A stretch of 64,000 bases of DNA from CAZEAB01 sp964552945 (GCA_964552945.1 CAZKIP010000003.1:75672-139671); one strand, 5' to 3'. Shown: positions 50,758-59,912, counted from the first letter of the stretch. Translations and numbers: made by a program. Notes: a model not told the origin generated them from the letters alone.

Positions 50758-52269
50758 ATGGATCGTTCTGAATTACTGGTGCAACATGGATTTATTAAAG
50801 GTAGTGCTAAAGGTAATTATACTTTTAATAAAAAAACCAATAAATTTGTTCCTATCCCTGGAATGAAATTAAAAAAATCAGATGCACACGAAGAAGTTAC
50901 AGAAATCGCTTTTAATTATTATGGTAAAACTGGGTTTCCTATACCAACAAAATCCTACAAACTGGTGTGGGTAGTTTATGATATGACCATAGAGGAACCA
51001 TATTTCTGGATTATTAATACCATGAAAGAATATTTTCCTATAATTGAGAAATTAGAAGATTCTTTCTCAGCAGCTGAAAATTCTTCCTTATTTGGAATTA
51101 GTCAACAAAGGTTGGGTGGTCAGCAGGATAAAGTTTCGCAATTTCTAGCTACAACTGGGAAAATGATTAAGGAATTATTTCAAATGGTTCGTGAGTTAAG
51201 AATAATTGATGAACGTTTGATTTATTACAAAGGATCGGATGCCCAATTAAAAAAGAACATTGCGGAAAGAAAGAAGGGTGATGAAATTACTCTGAAAGGA
51301 ATGTTTGTTGACCTTGTTCAGGGAGGAGGGAAGAGTGCGGCTTCTATTTATGGAATGGCTCAACAATTGGAGTTTATTACTTTACCAGATTTATTTTTTG
51401 ATGCCCCTCCATTCAAAGATACCGATGAATTGGATGTCTATGTGAAAAATATGTCTAAAGATTTTAATGAGAATGTTTTAAGAGTTTTGTTAAGGCATCT
51501 TAATCAATTTACTGTTTGGAAGAAAAGAACTTTCAAAGAGCATAAAGATAGAAGAAGATTTATGTTGAGATATCTAAAACAACATTTTGATATTATTCAG
51601 ATGTATATTACTTGGATTAAACCTTACCTTCGTCATGTTGAGAAATTAACAATGAAAGAAGAGAATCTTAATTCTGTAGATATTGTTTCTGCTTTTGAAG
51701 GAAGCATGATCGATTTGGAAGTTATGGCAAGGAAAAGAACTCCTGTAGGAAATAGTGGTGCCAATGGTTGTATATTGGCTACATTTAATTATCGTACCAG
51801 GCCGGATATGAAATTTGTGCAAGAAGGTTATCAAAGAGGTCCTGTACATACTGGGTTGTTAGAGATGAATTTGCGTGTTTATTTTTGGTCTGATGAACAG
51901 CTTAAGAACTATAAGGATTTAAAGAGGGCAGAAAGTTTAGAATTAATTGGCAATGTTTCTGGTTCGGTAAGGGAAGCCATGAAGGCTCTTGGGGATGAGT
52001 TGGATCATTATATCAAGGAAGCTGAGAAGAATGATGGATCTGAGGATGAAGAAGCCACTGAAGTTGAAAAAAGTTTAATGGAAAAATTGTTGGGTGATTT
52101 TTATACTCCTAAGAAAAAGAAAGCTAGTACTGGTCCTACTGCAAAAGAATTGAAAGCGCAACAAGAAGGGATAAAAAAAGCGTTTAAAGGTTTAAACAAA
52201 CCTTTGGTTCTAGGTTGTTGGAATACTTATAAGAATTTCAAGAAAGCACATAGAATGGTTCAGTGGTAA
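50758..52269 (+). CDS. conserved-looking protein of unknown function
   Basis: 503 residues, soluble, rich in helices, with an acidic/lysine stretch near residue 420-460. It has an ordered N-terminal region (VQHGFIKGSAKGNYTFNKKTNKFVPIPG), a long helical middle and the end KPLVLGCWNTYKNFKKAHRMVQW. No catalytic motif is recognised. AAAGGTGAAAG lies just before the ATG. It is followed by the coiled-coil gene and the TIM-barrel gene; the three may work together. Confidence 0.7.
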   Translation: MDRSELLVQHGFIKGSAKGNYTFNKKTNKFVPIPGMKLKKSDAHEEVTEIAFNYYGKTGFPIPTKSYKLVWVVYDMTIEEPYFWIINTMKEYFPIIEKLEDSFSAAENSSLFGISQQRLGGQQDKVSQFLATTGKMIKELFQMVRELRIIDERLIYYKGSDAQLKKNIAERKKGDEITLKGMFVDLVQGGGKSAASIYGMAQQLEFITLPDLFFDAPPFKDTDELDVYVKNMSKDFNENVLRVLLRHLNQFTVWKKRTFKEHKDRRRFMLRYLKQHFDIIQMYITWIKPYLRHVEKLTMKEENLNSVDIVSAFEGSMIDLEVMARKRTPVGNSGANGCILATFNYRTRPDMKFVQEGYQRGPVHTGLLEMNLRVYFWSDEQLKNYKDLKRAESLELIGNVSGSVREAMKALGDELDHYIKEAEKNDGSEDEEATEVEKSLMEKLLGDFYTPKKKKASTGPTAKELKAQQEGIKKAFKGLNKPLVLGCWNTYKNFKKAHRMVQW

Positions 52270-52283
52270 ATTCTTTACTAAAA

Positions 52284-52292
52284 TTTTATATC
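52284..52292 (+). promoter_or_regulatory. TATA box of the coiled-coil gene
   Basis: TTTTATATC is centred 27 bases before the ATG at 52315, so the mRNA is probably leaderless. Confidence 0.55.
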
Positions 52293-52314
52293 TATCACTA
52301 TATTTCTCTGTATA

Positions 52315-53018
52315 ATGGATAAGGAACTAAAAAATCTTCGTCCGGAAGATAGGATTAAGAAACTGAAAGAACTGGAAGAAAAAAGGAAGAAAGAAATAGC
52401 GGAAGCTAAAAAAGAAATTAAAAAAACCGAAGAAGAATTAACTGAAAGACAAAAATGGTTAGATAAAGTTCCTATCCCAGAATTAGGTAAAGAAGATTTA
52501 GAAGGATTAAGTCAAGAAGCGAAAAATATTCTAAAAGTTAGTAAAGGTTTGAAAGAAAAAGGTGATGAAGAGGAAGAAAAACCTGCAAAGAAAGTAGAAC
52601 CTACTTCAGAATTGGAAGAAGTTATTTCTGAAGAAAATATTCCAATAATTGAACATCCAGAATATAAATTAGAACTTTCAAAAAGAGAATTGAATACCAT
52701 TTATGAGTTAAGTGAGAAGCCAGTTGAAAACCTCTATCACCAAATGAGTGATATTAACCAGAGAATTGGGGAAAGAGGTTATGTCTCTAGGGAAGATGCT
52801 AAAGCAGCACAAGCAATTAGTTCTGCTTTAGAAATGAGAATTAAAGAAGTTTATGGTGGAACTCCTACTCAGGAAGTTGCAGCAAGAACTTTATCTGCAA
52901 GACAGATGAGCAGAGAAGTAAGGGATATGTATAAAGGTGCTGCAGGAGCAGACAAACCTCAGGATGCATATCAATCTTCAAGTAAAAGTGAGAATGTTTA
53001 CAAATCTGGCCATGGTGG
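52315..53018 (+). CDS. coiled-coil protein, 3' end lost in assembly gap
   Basis: 234 residues are visible before the run of N. Residues 1-45 are a strong charged coiled coil (LRPEDRIKKLKELEEKRKKEIAEAKKEI); residues ~80-110 are acidic; the rest is helical with a Gln/Ser-rich end (DAYQSSSKSENVYKSGHGG). No family recognised. The end cannot be placed, because 100 N is a conventional gap of unknown true size; the stop visible after the gap may not be in the same frame. Confidence 0.65.
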
Positions 53019-53118
53019 NNNNNNNNNNNNNNNNNNNNNNNNNNNNNNNNNNNNNNNNNNNNNNNNNNNNNNNNNNNNNNNNNNNNNNNNNNNNNNNNNN
53101 NNNNNNNNNNNNNNNNNN
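53019..53118. other. assembly gap (100 N)
   Basis: Exactly 100 unknown bases, the usual placeholder for a scaffold join. Distances and reading frames across it should not be trusted. Confidence 0.99.
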
Positions 53119-53131
53119 AAACAAAGCAACT

Positions 53132-53139
53132 TTTATATA
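53132..53139 (+). promoter_or_regulatory. TATA box of the TIM-barrel gene
   Basis: TTTATATA is centred about 26 bases before the ATG at 53161, matching the leaderless layout. Confidence 0.6.
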
Positions 53140-53160
53140 CCTTAAAGATATCATTCTCAC

Positions 53161-55308
53161 ATGGTAGATTTTGGTGGTTATTCAACTCCTATGGATAGAG
53201 GTTATGGAGCTACTCATGATCATAGTGATGGCGATGGACATCATCATGGTGGTTCCATGGGTGTAGGAACTTCTACAGGAGATTTAGGCCTTGGTATTGG
53301 TGATTTAGGCTTTTCTTTTAGTTTAGGTCCCGTACCAAACGTACAAGCAATTGCTGCTAAGATAAGACCTGGTTCGAAAAAGATTGAATTAGCTTTCACA
53401 GGTACTGGAAAAGGAACCGGCCAATCTCAAACTCCAGAATATTACGGACAGAAGCAAAGGCAAGCTTTGAAAGAAATTTCTACAGCTAATAGAGTTGATT
53501 TTTCAACACATAGTACGGTTGGTATAGCTGGTTTAGCAGGGATGGATCAACAAGGTAACTTTTCTAAAGCAAGTAAAAACTTTTCTTTGCAAGAAGTTAA
53601 AAGAGCAGTTGAATTTGCAGCAGATGTTGGTGGTGGTGGACCTATCGTTGTTCATACAGGAGAATTTCAAAGACCAATAGTTGATGCAGATTGGAACCTC
53701 AACAAGGATGATCCTTATTACAAAAAATTTGAGATGTATTCTGACGAAGAAGATCGTTCATCATTTAGAGTAATTGATACAAGAACAGGTTCGGTAATTC
53801 AAGAAGCTAGAAAAAGTAGAAAAGTTGCTAGGCCTGTTTGGAAAAAGTATGAAAAAGGTGACGAATATTGGGATGAAAACGATGGCTCTTCATATAAAGA
53901 TGAAGAAGGGAAAGAGGTCAAGGAAGGAGACTATATTGATTATTATGGGAACAAAGTAGAAATGGCGGAGAGAGTTCCTGTTTTTGATAAGGAACAAGAT
54001 CGGTTTAAGATCAAATTAATGGATTGGAAAGATTTGACTGAAGAGGCTGAAGAATTAACTAAGAGGGCAAGAAAATTTTGGCGTGAAAATAAAGATGAAA
54101 ATGGTGAAACATGGAAAAAAGATATTTGGGGAAGGTTCAGAGAGGTAAAATCTGAAGATGAAATTGAAGTTAAACCTGAAGAAGCGTTTATTATTGCAAC
54201 CTTAGAAACAAACGCTGCTCACTCTCGAGGATGGGCTGTGCAATATGGAGGTCAGTTCGATCAGTATGTTGATAGAATGAAGAAATTAAAGGAAGCCAAA
54301 AAATTCTATGAGAAATTGGAAGACACCATTGATCCAGAAGAGAAATGGAAATTAAAAAGGGCTGCAAGACAATTTAGCGATTTAGTTCCTGAAGATTCTC
54401 AGTTTCCGACTGAAATAATTAATGATCATATTAGACAAGTAAGAAATAGTATGGAGCAATCAAGAGAAGCAGCTTCTTCACAGTGGGCGCAAGCTGAGGA
54501 AGCAATGGAACAAATAAGACATGTAGAAAGTGCCGAAACTTATGCTTTTAGAGAAGCTTGTGACGCTTACGCAGATTTGGGAGTTAGTGCAATGCGTCAA
54601 AGTCAAAAAATAAAGAAAGAAGGAAGATTGAAGGCACCTTTGGCAGTAGCAATGGAAAATCTTTTTCCAGAACAATATGGTGCTCATCCTGACGAATTGA
54701 TTAAGTTGGTTAAAGGAAGTAGGGATATTATGAAGAAGAAACTTCTTAATTTAGGTGTTAATCGTGAAGAAGCTGAGCAAAGATCTAGAGAACATATTAC
54801 TGCAACTATAGATGTAGGACATATGAACACTTGGAGAAAATATTGGAAAGGGGATCCAAAGAAAACTATTGATCAAAATGATAAAGAATTTGATAAATGG
54901 ATGGTTGATCAAGTTAAAAAAATGGCCAAGGCAGATATTATTGGTCACGTTCATTTAGATGATAATTATGGCTATCATGATGATCATTTGGCTCCAGGAG
55001 AGGGAAACACTCCTCTTAGAGAAGTTGTTAAAGTTCTTAAAGAAAGTGGTTATAAAGGCGAATTAATTGTTGAACCAGGAGCTGATTTCTCAACCGATGC
55101 TTCAGGATTCCATTCGGTTATGAAAACTTGGCGTCATTTCAACATTCCCATGTCTGGTTCAGGAGTTGGTTCCGGACCAGGAGGAAGAAGGGGATGGCAA
55201 GATGTTAGTTATGGGTGGTTTGGTCAAACTCAACCACCTTACTTCTCTTTTGGCGGTTATTCTCCTTCTGAGGATTGGACTTTGTGGAGTGGAGTTCCGC
55301 TGGAGTAA
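53161..55308 (+). CDS. xylose-isomerase-like TIM-barrel protein with large insertion
   Basis: 715 residues, far longer than the ~280 of typical AP-endonuclease-2/sugar-isomerase-like barrels. Barrel pieces: IAAKIRPGSKKIELAFTG, VDFSTHSTVGIAGLAGM, FAADVGGGGPIVVHTGEF (before residue ~170) and ATIDVGHMNTWR, DIIGHVHLDDNYGYHDDHLAPGEGNTPL, GYKGELIVEPGAD (after ~530), with His, Asp and Glu in metal-site positions. Residues ~175-500 are an insertion, partly charged coiled coil. The N-terminus has a His/Asp-rich stretch and the C-terminus a Gly/Trp-rich tail (EDWTLWSGVPLE). It may be a metal-dependent isomerase or nuclease; function unknown. Confidence 0.7.
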   Translation: MVDFGGYSTPMDRGYGATHDHSDGDGHHHGGSMGVGTSTGDLGLGIGDLGFSFSLGPVPNVQAIAAKIRPGSKKIELAFTGTGKGTGQSQTPEYYGQKQRQALKEISTANRVDFSTHSTVGIAGLAGMDQQGNFSKASKNFSLQEVKRAVEFAADVGGGGPIVVHTGEFQRPIVDADWNLNKDDPYYKKFEMYSDEEDRSSFRVIDTRTGSVIQEARKSRKVARPVWKKYEKGDEYWDENDGSSYKDEEGKEVKEGDYIDYYGNKVEMAERVPVFDKEQDRFKIKLMDWKDLTEEAEELTKRARKFWRENKDENGETWKKDIWGRFREVKSEDEIEVKPEEAFIIATLETNAAHSRGWAVQYGGQFDQYVDRMKKLKEAKKFYEKLEDTIDPEEKWKLKRAARQFSDLVPEDSQFPTEIINDHIRQVRNSMEQSREAASSQWAQAEEAMEQIRHVESAETYAFREACDAYADLGVSAMRQSQKIKKEGRLKAPLAVAMENLFPEQYGAHPDELIKLVKGSRDIMKKKLLNLGVNREEAEQRSREHITATIDVGHMNTWRKYWKGDPKKTIDQNDKEFDKWMVDQVKKMAKADIIGHVHLDDNYGYHDDHLAPGEGNTPLREVVKVLKESGYKGELIVEPGADFSTDASGFHSVMKTWRHFNIPMSGSGVGSGPGGRRGWQDVSYGWFGQTQPPYFSFGGYSPSEDWTLWSGVPLE

Positions 55309-55310
55309 GA

Positions 55311-56099
55311 ATGTTCTCAAAAAAAGAAATAACTCAACTAAACAAGGAACTTATCAACATTCTAAGAAAGGATAAAGCAGTAGAACTATTCTGTCTCCAT
55401 GGAAGCAGAGCTTGCGGTAGGGAAACTAAAAATAGTGACTTAGACTATTATATTCTTTTCAATGGAATTGCTAAAAAAGTTATTCCAAGAATTGTGGACA
55501 TTATTGAAAAAACGCAATTGAGAAATAAATCGGTTTCTTTGGATTTAGTAAATAAAGTGGGATTCTATGGTAGTCATTTTTCTTTAGATGGAAGAAAGGT
55601 TTCATTCCATTTTCTTGAAAAGAAAAGGTTGGATGAAATTATGAACGATGTTTTCAAAAATGAAGAATTACTTCTTAAATATCAAGGATTTGTGAGAGGA
55701 TGGGTGCAGGAAGCCAAACCATTATTCGATCGAAAGAAGGTTTTTGCAAAATATAAGAAAAAAGCTAAAATCAATCCAAATCTAAGGGAAGAGTTAATTG
55801 ACAAAAGAATTTCTACCTTAACCACTTTACTTCCTTATCTAAAAGATGTAGCTGAGAAGCAATATTATGTTTTCTACGATTACCTTAGACTTTATATTAA
55901 AACAATTGTTGAGTTATATTATTTTAAGAATAAAGGATTTCAAATATCTCATTTTAAAGCTTTTAAGAAAGATCTGAAGATTTTCAAACCCAATATTAGT
56001 AAAGAGCTAGAATATTTAATGGAAATGCCTAATACTAAAGATTATAGGTTAAAGAAAGTTGAAGTTATTAGTAAGGTTATTAAGAAATTAAAGAAATAA
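55311..56099 (+). CDS. minimal nucleotidyltransferase-domain protein
   Basis: 262 residues; I chose the ATG at 55311, just after the upstream stop, rather than 55275 inside that gene. Residues ~25-80 carry the polymerase-beta-like motif LFCLHGSRACGRETKNSDLDYYILF (GS...DxD); the third Asp of the fold may be in VSLDLV. The C-terminal half is helical and lysine-rich. It could transfer a nucleotide to a protein, RNA or antibiotic-like molecule. No HEPN or antitoxin partner is seen beside it. Confidence 0.7.
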   Translation: MFSKKEITQLNKELINILRKDKAVELFCLHGSRACGRETKNSDLDYYILFNGIAKKVIPRIVDIIEKTQLRNKSVSLDLVNKVGFYGSHFSLDGRKVSFHFLEKKRLDEIMNDVFKNEELLLKYQGFVRGWVQEAKPLFDRKKVFAKYKKKAKINPNLREELIDKRISTLTTLLPYLKDVAEKQYYVFYDYLRLYIKTIVELYYFKNKGFQISHFKAFKKDLKIFKPNISKELEYLMEMPNTKDYRLKKVEVISKVIKKLKK

Positions 56100-56124
56100 A
56101 AACCGGGTCAGGGGGATGACCCGG
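56098..56124 (-). terminator. hairpin terminator of the 41-residue gene
   Basis: On the minus strand CCGGGTCA-TCCCCC-TGACCCGG (56103-56124) is followed by TTTTT, directly downstream of the small gene at 56133-56258. On the plus strand the same stem follows the nucleotidyltransferase gene but lacks an immediate T-run. Confidence 0.65.
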
Positions 56125-56132
56125 AAGGTGTT

Positions 56133-56258
56133 TTAAATTGTTTTTTTCAAAGGAGGTGTTTTTCTTTCAAGAAGGTGTTTTTTATATAAAAGATAAACTA
56201 AATCTTCATTACTTAACTGGAAGATAAAATCCTGAAACTTTTTAAAATTGTTTTTCAT
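56133..56258 (-). CDS. 41-residue basic small protein
   Basis: ATG at 56258, preceded by AAAGGTGAT at about 5 bases, a strong ribosome site. The product is lysine-rich and amphipathic: MKNNFKKFQDFIF, then QLSNEDLVYLLYKKHLL and a final PPLKKTI. A hairpin plus T-tract follows its stop. It occupies the middle of a 308-base space between plus-strand genes. No family recognised; it could be a small regulator or an RNA- or membrane-binding peptide. Confidence 0.55.
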   Translation of the reverse strand: MKNNFKKFQDFIFQLSNEDLVYLLYKKHLLERKTPPLKKTI

Positions 56259-56407
56259 ATTATCACCTTTTTTAGTAAGTAATAGTATTCCTTTATTAAT
56301 CACTTATGGAGGGCGACTAAAGAAGTGAGTTCTGATTAAACAACCACAATCTTTTTAAATGAAAAACAGAATTTGTTACTTACAAGTAATTTGAGGTTGT
56401 AACATAA

Positions 56408-57115
56408 ATGCTAAGACTCTTTTTTACACCGGAATGGTTTAATGGTTGGGACGTGGTTTTTAATATTGTCGGTCTAGTAATCGCTTTAATGATTGCCGCT
56501 TACAGCTGGAGAGTTTACAGGTTACATAAAGAAAACAAATATGCTTATTTTTCTTTAGTATTTATTTTAGTAGCAATTAGTTTAGCTATTAATTCTTTCA
56601 CTAATAGTGTACTTTATTTTACACCATTGAGAGATGTGGTGGCAGATACGCTAAAACCAGCTGTTGGGCCTAGTTTAAAGTTTGCAGACATATTCTATAG
56701 GGTTGCTTTCTTTGTTCAAATGGCAGCAATGCTGGGAGCTTGGTTGTTAATGTTTTTCGTATCTCAGAAATCAAGAGCAAGATTAAACAAATTTTTTGAA
56801 GTAAGTCAAATTGCTTTATTTGTTTATTTAATCCTACTTATTTCAGTGGTAAGTAATTTTAAGTATGTTGTTTTTTACCTTACAAGTTTGGTTTTACTCG
56901 GTTTGATAGTATTAAATTATTATAAGAATTATCTTAATACAAGAAGAAATAAGAATGCTTGGTTAGTAATGGTTGCATTTTTGTTAATATTTTTTGCTAA
57001 CATATTTTTCTTGTTTGTGTTCATCTTTCAAGCATTTTATGTTATGGGACAATTATTATTACTATTTGGATTTTTAATTTTGTTATATGTATATAGAAAG
57101 GCGATGAGAAGATAA
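56408..57115 (+). CDS. seven-helix membrane protein, unknown
   Basis: 235 residues with about seven hydrophobic segments (near 17-35, 47-65, 101-120, 133-150, 153-172, 183-205, 208-230) and a basic C-terminus (RKAMRR). No motif recognised. The next gene, a winged-helix regulator, starts 3 bases after its stop, and the pair may form a membrane sensor-regulator unit; that is inference. Confidence 0.7.
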   Translation: MLRLFFTPEWFNGWDVVFNIVGLVIALMIAAYSWRVYRLHKENKYAYFSLVFILVAISLAINSFTNSVLYFTPLRDVVADTLKPAVGPSLKFADIFYRVAFFVQMAAMLGAWLLMFFVSQKSRARLNKFFEVSQIALFVYLILLISVVSNFKYVVFYLTSLVLLGLIVLNYYKNYLNTRRNKNAWLVMVAFLLIFFANIFFLFVFIFQAFYVMGQLLLLFGFLILLYVYRKAMRR

Positions 57116-57118
57116 AAT

Positions 57119-57409
57119 ATGGCAGCAAGACGATCAAGATTGGAACTTATTTTTGATATTCTTTTGGCAATTCAAAATAAAGGAGGGAAGATTAAACCAA
57201 CACATTTGATGTATAAGTCAAATTTGTCACATAAACTTCTAAATAACTACGTTGAGGAATTAGTTGTGAAAGAACTAATCAGTGTAGAAGAGGAATTTAC
57301 CAGAAAGAAACAAAAAAGTACTAAAACTGTAGTTATAACAGAAAAGGGGTTAGAGTTTCTGGCTGAGTTTAGAAGAATGCGCGAATTTACTGATGCGTTT
57401 GGATTATAA
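57119..57409 (+). CDS. winged-helix DNA-binding protein
   Basis: 96 residues. RLELIFDILLAIQNKGGKIKPTHLMYKSNLSHKLLNNYVEELVVKELIS is the usual archaeal winged-helix (HTH_45-like) pattern, ending in VVITEKGLEFLAEFRRM for the wing and last helix. It likely represses or activates a few genes. It lies between the membrane protein and rnhB, close enough to be one operon. Confidence 0.82.
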   Translation: MAARRSRLELIFDILLAIQNKGGKIKPTHLMYKSNLSHKLLNNYVEELVVKELISVEEEFTRKKQKSTKTVVITEKGLEFLAEFRRMREFTDAFGL

Positions 57410-57417
57410 ATTCTAAA

Positions 57418-58080
57418 ATGTTAATATGTGGGCTTGATGAAGCAGGGAGAGGTCCAGTTCTTGGTCCGTTAGTTATGGCGGCGTTAGTTTTTGATGAAGA
57501 AGGTGAAAAGAAGTTAAAGTGGTTGGGTGTTAAGGATAGTAAGCTTCTAAGTTCTCAAGTTAGGGAAGAACTTTTTGATAGAATAAGAGAATTGGTCCTT
57601 GATTTTAGAATTGAAGTTATTGAACCAGATGCCATCGATTTATCCGTTTCTGGAGAAGTTAGTAATCTAAACTGGTTAGAAGCTGATACATCTGCTAGAA
57701 TGGTTTCTGAACTAAGGCCGGACAAAGTAATTGTTGATTGTCCCAGTGTAAATCCTATCTCTTATAGAGAATATTTTGTAAGTAGGCTTAGTGAAGGAGT
57801 AAAAAATAATATTGATTTGATTTTAGAACATAAGGCAGATTTGAATCATGTTTCTGTAGCGGCGGCTTCCGTTGTGGCAAAAGTAATTAGGGATAGGCAA
57901 ATTGAAAAAATAAAGAAAGAAGTTGGAGTAGATTTTGGTTCTGGTTACATGTCTGATCCAAAAACGCAAGTTTTTTTGAAAGAATATGCTGAGAAATTTC
58001 CCCAATTATTTCGTAGAAGTTGGAAATCTTATCAAAGAGTTAAGGAAGAGAAATTTCAAAAAAAATTGGGTGACTTCTAG
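57418..58080 (+). CDS. rnhB: ribonuclease HII
   Basis: 220 residues. Active-site sequences: ICGLDEAGRGPVLGPLVMAAL (Asp-Glu), VIVDCPS (Asp), LEHKADLNHVSVAAASVVAKVIRD (Asp), and the Gly-Ser-GYMSDPKT segment. It cuts the RNA strand of RNA-DNA hybrids and removes single ribonucleotides from DNA. Convergent with the unknown gene at 58077, overlapping by 4 bases. Confidence 0.95.
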   Translation: MLICGLDEAGRGPVLGPLVMAALVFDEEGEKKLKWLGVKDSKLLSSQVREELFDRIRELVLDFRIEVIEPDAIDLSVSGEVSNLNWLEADTSARMVSELRPDKVIVDCPSVNPISYREYFVSRLSEGVKNNIDLILEHKADLNHVSVAAASVVAKVIRDRQIEKIKKEVGVDFGSGYMSDPKTQVFLKEYAEKFPQLFRRSWKSYQRVKEEKFQKKLGDF

Positions 58081-58733
58081 ATTTGATATTGTGGGGCGTC
58101 TTTTAAAAAGAAAGTATATTGAAAATCAATTCTACATTCATTTCTTAAATCTTCTAAAGGATAGTTGTTTAATTGCAACACTTGGCTTGCTAACAATCTT
58201 GGTAGAACGTCTGGTCCCTTTTTTGTAAAGGTTTTATCTGCATCGAAAGGGACAACTCTCAAATTGCTGTTTGCAACTAATTCTTTAAAATCTGTGTTGT
58301 GAGAGATTAAAGCCAAATGAGCCGCTGTGTATATATGGAACGAATAAATTTCTTTAATCATTCTTATTCTGTCTTCTGTTGGTTTTAAAGTAGCTTGACC
58401 CCACAATGCTCCCCATTTTTCTCTTAAAGTTTTATTTTCTCTTTGCCAATCCCAAAGGGCAGCGTTAGCTTTCTTGGCACCTTTGTTTAACTTATCTGTA
58501 AAAACACCAATCTTTCGGGCTTTTTCATGATATAATTTTCCTCTATAAAATAACCGTCTGTATCTATCTTGAAATCCATCAAATGCGGGGGCCATGCTTG
58601 TGATTACATCTATTGAATCACGCGATTCTGTTGGGAATGAGCCGTATTCAAAAAATCTTTCAACCGTAGCTTTTCTTAAATTTTCTTCATTTATAGAAAG
58701 AGTAAGTTCTAATTCTGTTAAACTTATTTCCAT
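58077..58733 (-). CDS. uncharacterised protein, possibly PIN-like
   Basis: 218 residues, helical. The segment IYTAAHLALISHNTDFKELVANSNLRVVPFD recalls the end of PIN domains, where a late Asp pair binds metal, but the other acidic positions are not clearly in place, so I keep it as a weak suggestion. TTTATAAA is centred about 25 bases before the ATG. It lies between rnhB and rnhC. Confidence 0.6.
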   Translation of the reverse strand: MEISLTELELTLSINEENLRKATVERFFEYGSFPTESRDSIDVITSMAPAFDGFQDRYRRLFYRGKLYHEKARKIGVFTDKLNKGAKKANAALWDWQRENKTLREKWGALWGQATLKPTEDRIRMIKEIYSFHIYTAAHLALISHNTDFKELVANSNLRVVPFDADKTFTKKGPDVLPRLLASQVLQLNNYPLEDLRNECRIDFQYTFFLKDAPQYQI

Positions 58734-58776
58734 AATAGTTTTTTTGGTTTGGTATTTATAAAACTTGAGAACAACA

Positions 58777-58786
58777 AATATATATA
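58777..58786 (+). promoter_or_regulatory. TATA box of the RNase HIII gene
   Basis: AATATATATA is centred about 26 bases before the ATG at 58808; leaderless layout. Confidence 0.5.
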
Positions 58787-58807
58787 TGCCGGAATATTTT
58801 CTTTAGT

Positions 58808-59626
58808 ATGGCTGTTTTTAAGAATGTCAAAAAAGAGGATGCAGAGAAGTTGAAAAGTCTAGGTTTTGTTCCTTCAGAACCAAAAACAATTCACGAAATG
58901 ATTCGCTATTTGAAGGATGACGTAACTGCTATTTTTTACAATTCTGGCAAATTGTTTTTGCAGGGAAAAGAGGATAAAGTAGAAAGGGCAGTTAATCAAT
59001 TGGTGAAAAAGAAGATTGGTGAAGAAGTGAAGAAAATTTCTTTTAGGAAACAAAGTGGATGGATGATTGGTAGTGATGAATCTTTGAAAGGAGACACTTT
59101 TGGAGGTTTAGTAGTGGCTGCGGTTAAAGCTGACGATGCCATTAGAACAAAGTTAAGAGAGTTGGGTGTGGCAGATTCAAAATCTTTGAAAGATCAAGAA
59201 GTAACAAGGTTATCTTTTGAAATTAAAAAATTGGCTCCTTGTGAAGTTTATAGTATTCTTCCAGAAGATTACAACAAGGGGGAAGGAGTTACAGATATGC
59301 TCAATAAATTTCATTCTAAAGTTGCTAAAGAATTAGGTGGGGGGAAGCATGCTGTTGATGAGTATCCTGGATGTAAAGTAGGAGACATTATTGAAACAAA
59401 AGCTGAACAGAAATTTATTGAAGTGGCTGCAGCTTCTATTCTTGCAAGAGCAAGTGCATTACAACAGATGGATTATTTGAGTATGGAAGCAGGTTTTCGG
59501 GTCCCTAAAGGAAGCACCCATGTTCAGTTGGGTTTACATGAGCTTAAAGAGAGAGAGAAGGATTTTAAGAAGTTTGTAAAAATGCATTTTAAGAACGTTG
59601 AAGAGTTTTTGAAAAATCCTCAATAA
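58808..59626 (+). CDS. rnhC: ribonuclease HIII
   Basis: 272 residues. The N-terminal ~80 residues match the TBP-like DUF3378 domain typical of RNase HIII (AIFYNSGKLFLQGKED). The catalytic domain has IGSDESLKGDTFGGLVVAAV (D-E of type 2 RNases H), GVADSKSLKDQEV, and HAVDEYPG and ETKAEQKFIEVAAASILARAS with the remaining acids. RNase HIII is mainly bacterial (Firmicutes); finding it in an archaeon 728 bases from rnhB is notable. Confidence 0.92.
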   Translation: MAVFKNVKKEDAEKLKSLGFVPSEPKTIHEMIRYLKDDVTAIFYNSGKLFLQGKEDKVERAVNQLVKKKIGEEVKKISFRKQSGWMIGSDESLKGDTFGGLVVAAVKADDAIRTKLRELGVADSKSLKDQEVTRLSFEIKKLAPCEVYSILPEDYNKGEGVTDMLNKFHSKVAKELGGGKHAVDEYPGCKVGDIIETKAEQKFIEVAAASILARASALQQMDYLSMEAGFRVPKGSTHVQLGLHELKEREKDFKKFVKMHFKNVEEFLKNPQ

Positions 59627-59912
59627 TTAAAGAACTTTCAGAAAAATTTATATAATTCTTTACTTTTCTAAAAAAAATGTTACATGAAACTAGTAGAAGA
59701 AAAAATTTTCAAAAAGATTTTACTAGTTCTAACTTCTATCTTTATTGGTACTAATTGTCCTTCATAACTTCTCTAAGACTTTTAGATTGGATTAAACATT
59801 CTTTATTGTCCGGAAGGAAAAGTTGGGCTCTTTTTTTCAAAGCTAGATTGCTTTGTTTTGATACTTAATACTAACTAATACTAGCCGATAGGCTAATCTA
59901 TGGAGAATTAAA
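59627..59912 (+). promoter_or_regulatory. leader region of the radical SAM gene
   Basis: 286 bases without a clear gene. ATTTATATAATTC (near 59645-59657) is a TATA candidate. AACTAGTA (59688-59695) and TACTAGTT (59723-59730) are inverted. A frame at 59684-59767 would encode a 27-residue hydrophobic peptide (MKLVEEKIFKKILLVLTSIF...), which I cannot support as a gene. GGAG lies before the ATG at 59913. Confidence 0.35.

Noticed and set aside
52984..53160. Reading frames crossing the 100-N gap
   Set aside because: The gap length is a placeholder, so joins across it, including the apparent end of the coiled-coil protein, are meaningless.
55311..56258. MNT/HEPN-type toxin-antitoxin pair
   Set aside because: The nucleotidyltransferase has no HEPN partner beside it, and the 41-residue protein is on the other strand without RX4-6H.
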